Below, piece after piece: positions 4,715 through 6,061 of a stretch of DNA of 6,061 nt. The DNA comes from Weeksellaceae bacterium. GTDB lineage: Bacteria > Bacteroidota > Bacteroidia > Flavobacteriales > Weeksellaceae. The position numbers and the translations under genes are program-made. Within the stretch, counting starts at the first letter, position 1; every line of letters starts with the position of its first letter. The stretch is taken from contig JAQVDG010000137.1 in NCBI GenBank assembly GCA_028698395.1, positions 1-6,061 on the forward strand, in the 5' to 3' direction. The notes beneath the pieces are model-generated. The model saw only the letters and a program-made list of their open reading frames with translations, was not told where the DNA came from and made no database searches.

Positions 4715-6061
4715 ATGACAAAAGGAAACATTAATGTATCGGTGGAGAATATTTTTCCACTTATCAAGAAATTTTTATACAGTGATCATGAAATATTTTT
4801 AAGAGAATTAATATCTAACGCAACGGATGCTACATTAAAATTAAAGCATTTGACTCAACTCGGTGAAGCCACAACAGAATATGGAAATCCGATGATTGAA
4901 GTGAAAGTCAATAAAGAAAATAAAACATTACATATCATCGATCAAGGAATTGGGATGACAGCTGAAGAAGTTGAAAAATATATTAATCAGGTTGCTTTTT
5001 CAGGTGCAGAAGAATTTTTGGAGAAATACAAAGATTCAGCAAAAGATACCGGAATTATCGGTCATTTTGGCTTAGGATTTTATTCTGCTTTTATGGTAGC
5101 CGATAAAGTAGAAATCATTACAAAATCCTATAAAGATGAAGTTGCAGTAAGGTGGACTTGTGATGGAAGCCCGGAATTTACTTTGGAGGAAACGGATAAA
5201 TCGGAAAGAGGAACTGAAATTATTTTGCATATTACAGAGGATTCTAAAGAATTTTTAGATGAATTCAAAATTCGTGAATTATTGCTGAAGTACAATAAAT
5301 TCATGCCAATTCCGATTCAGTTTGGAACAAAAAAAGAAACTTTACCTTTACCGGAAGATGCAGCAGAGGATGCAAATCCAGAAATAATAGAGGTTCCGGA
5401 TATTATCAATAATCCGAATCCGGCTTGGACAAAAACACCAACGGAATTAAAAAAAGAAGATTACATGAACTTTTATCATGAAATCTATCCCATGCAGTTT
5501 GAAGAACCTTTGTTTTGGATTCATTTGAATGTGGATTACCCATTTAATTTAACCGGCGTTTTATTTTTCCCAAAATTAGGAAACAATATAAATATTGATA
5601 AAGATAAAATACAACTCTATCAAAATCAGGTTTTTGTAACTGATGAAGTAAAAGGAATTGTTCCTGATTTTTTAATGTTGCTTCGTGGCGTCATAGATTC
5701 TCCCGATATTCCCTTGAACGTTTCTCGTTCTTATTTACAAGCCGATGGAGCAGTGAAAAAAATCTCACAATATATTACCCGTAAAGTAGCCGATAAAATG
5801 AATTCTTTGTTGAAAGAAGATCGTGAAGAGTTTGAGAAAAAATGGAATGATATTAAAGTTGTTTTAGAATATGGAGTTGTTTCTGAAGAAAAATTTGCAG
5901 AGAAATCAGAAAAATTCATGTTATTTCCAACGGTAGATGGAAATTATTTTACTTGGGAAGAGTTAAATGAGAAAATTAAGAATAACCAGACAGATAAAGA
6001 TGGGAATTTAGTAATTCTTTATGCAACAGATCAAGACGGTCAAGATGCTTATATTCAATCT
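4715..6061 (+). CDS. htpG: Molecular chaperone HtpG (Hsp90 family), 3' end missing
   Basis: The first 449 codons of the bacterial Hsp90, an ATP-dependent dimeric cytoplasmic chaperone that remodels client proteins with the DnaK system. The reading frame is open to the window edge without interruption. The GHKL ATPase domain shows HEIFLRELISNATDA (25-39) with catalytic Glu31 and Mg-binding Asn35, DQGIGM (76-81), the lid-flanking GHFGLGFYS (116-124) and RGT (165-167). The middle domain carries DSPDIPLNVSRSYLQ (328-342), with Arg338 at the position of the conserved catalytic arginine (Arg336 in E. coli). About 175-180 residues, chiefly the C-terminal dimerisation domain, are expected beyond the window. 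The ATG at 4715 gives the usual N-terminus (TKGNINVSVENIFPLI). Gln77 replaces the Asn usual in the DNG motif; I recall variation there in Bacteroidota. Confidence 0.98.
   Translation, partial: MTKGNINVSVENIFPLIKKFLYSDHEIFLRELISNATDATLKLKHLTQLGEATTEYGNPMIEVKVNKENKTLHIIDQGIGMTAEEVEKYINQVAFSGAEEFLEKYKDSAKDTGIIGHFGLGFYSAFMVADKVEIITKSYKDEVAVRWTCDGSPEFTLEETDKSERGTEIILHITEDSKEFLDEFKIRELLLKYNKFMPIPIQFGTKKETLPLPEDAAEDANPEIIEVPDIINNPNPAWTKTPTELKKEDYMNFYHEIYPMQFEEPLFWIHLNVDYPFNLTGVLFFPKLGNNINIDKDKIQLYQNQVFVTDEVKGIVPDFLMLLRGVIDSPDIPLNVSRSYLQADGAVKKISQYITRKVADKMNSLLKEDREEFEKKWNDIKVVLEYGVVSEEKFAEKSEKFMLFPTVDGNYFTWEELNEKIKNNQTDKDGNLVILYATDQDGQDAYIQS

Noticed and set aside
5731..5919. Minus-strand open frame inside htpG
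   Set aside because: It is antisense to the conserved Hsp90 middle domain and shows no independent support.

Overview
This AT-rich window comes from a Bacteroidota bacterium, most likely of the order Flavobacteriales. Three things point there. Two genes carry type IX secretion (T9SS) C-terminal sorting domains. Two promoters match the Bacteroidota -33 TTTG / -7 TAnnTTTG consensus. No start codon has a recognisable Shine-Dalgarno sequence in front of it; the starts sit behind A-rich stretches. The 273-residue EF-Ts lacks the insertion I recall in the roughly 320-residue Flavobacterium proteins and resembles the Chryseobacterium/Weeksellaceae form, so that family is my best guess. The guess is from memory, not from a search.

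Layout: positions 1-822 hold the 3' part of a T9SS-exported protein, closed by a strong terminator at 846-876. A Bacteroidota-type promoter (905-937) then starts the translation gene cluster rplM (L13), rpsI (S9), rpsB (S2), tsf (EF-Ts), all on the + strand. rplM and rpsI are 2 nt apart. A 203-nt leader-like gap precedes rpsB, and a terminator hairpin lies between rpsB and tsf. A second terminator follows tsf. Immediately after it, a well-formed promoter with an almost absent leader drives a 117-residue protein that is essentially a signal peptide plus a T9SS-type sorting module. That gene ends exactly where a convergent OsmC/Ohr-family gene (minus strand) ends. A 133-bp divergent gap then leads to htpG (Hsp90), which runs off the right edge after 449 codons.

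Functionally this is a housekeeping region: ribosomal proteins and an elongation factor, flanked by envelope/secretion genes and two stress genes. I see no mobile elements, CRISPR arrays, tRNA or rRNA genes, and no new multi-gene system. The observations most worth checking are the possible pseudoknotted leader in front of rpsB, the signal-peptide-plus-sorting-domain protein, and the terminator that splits rpsB from tsf.
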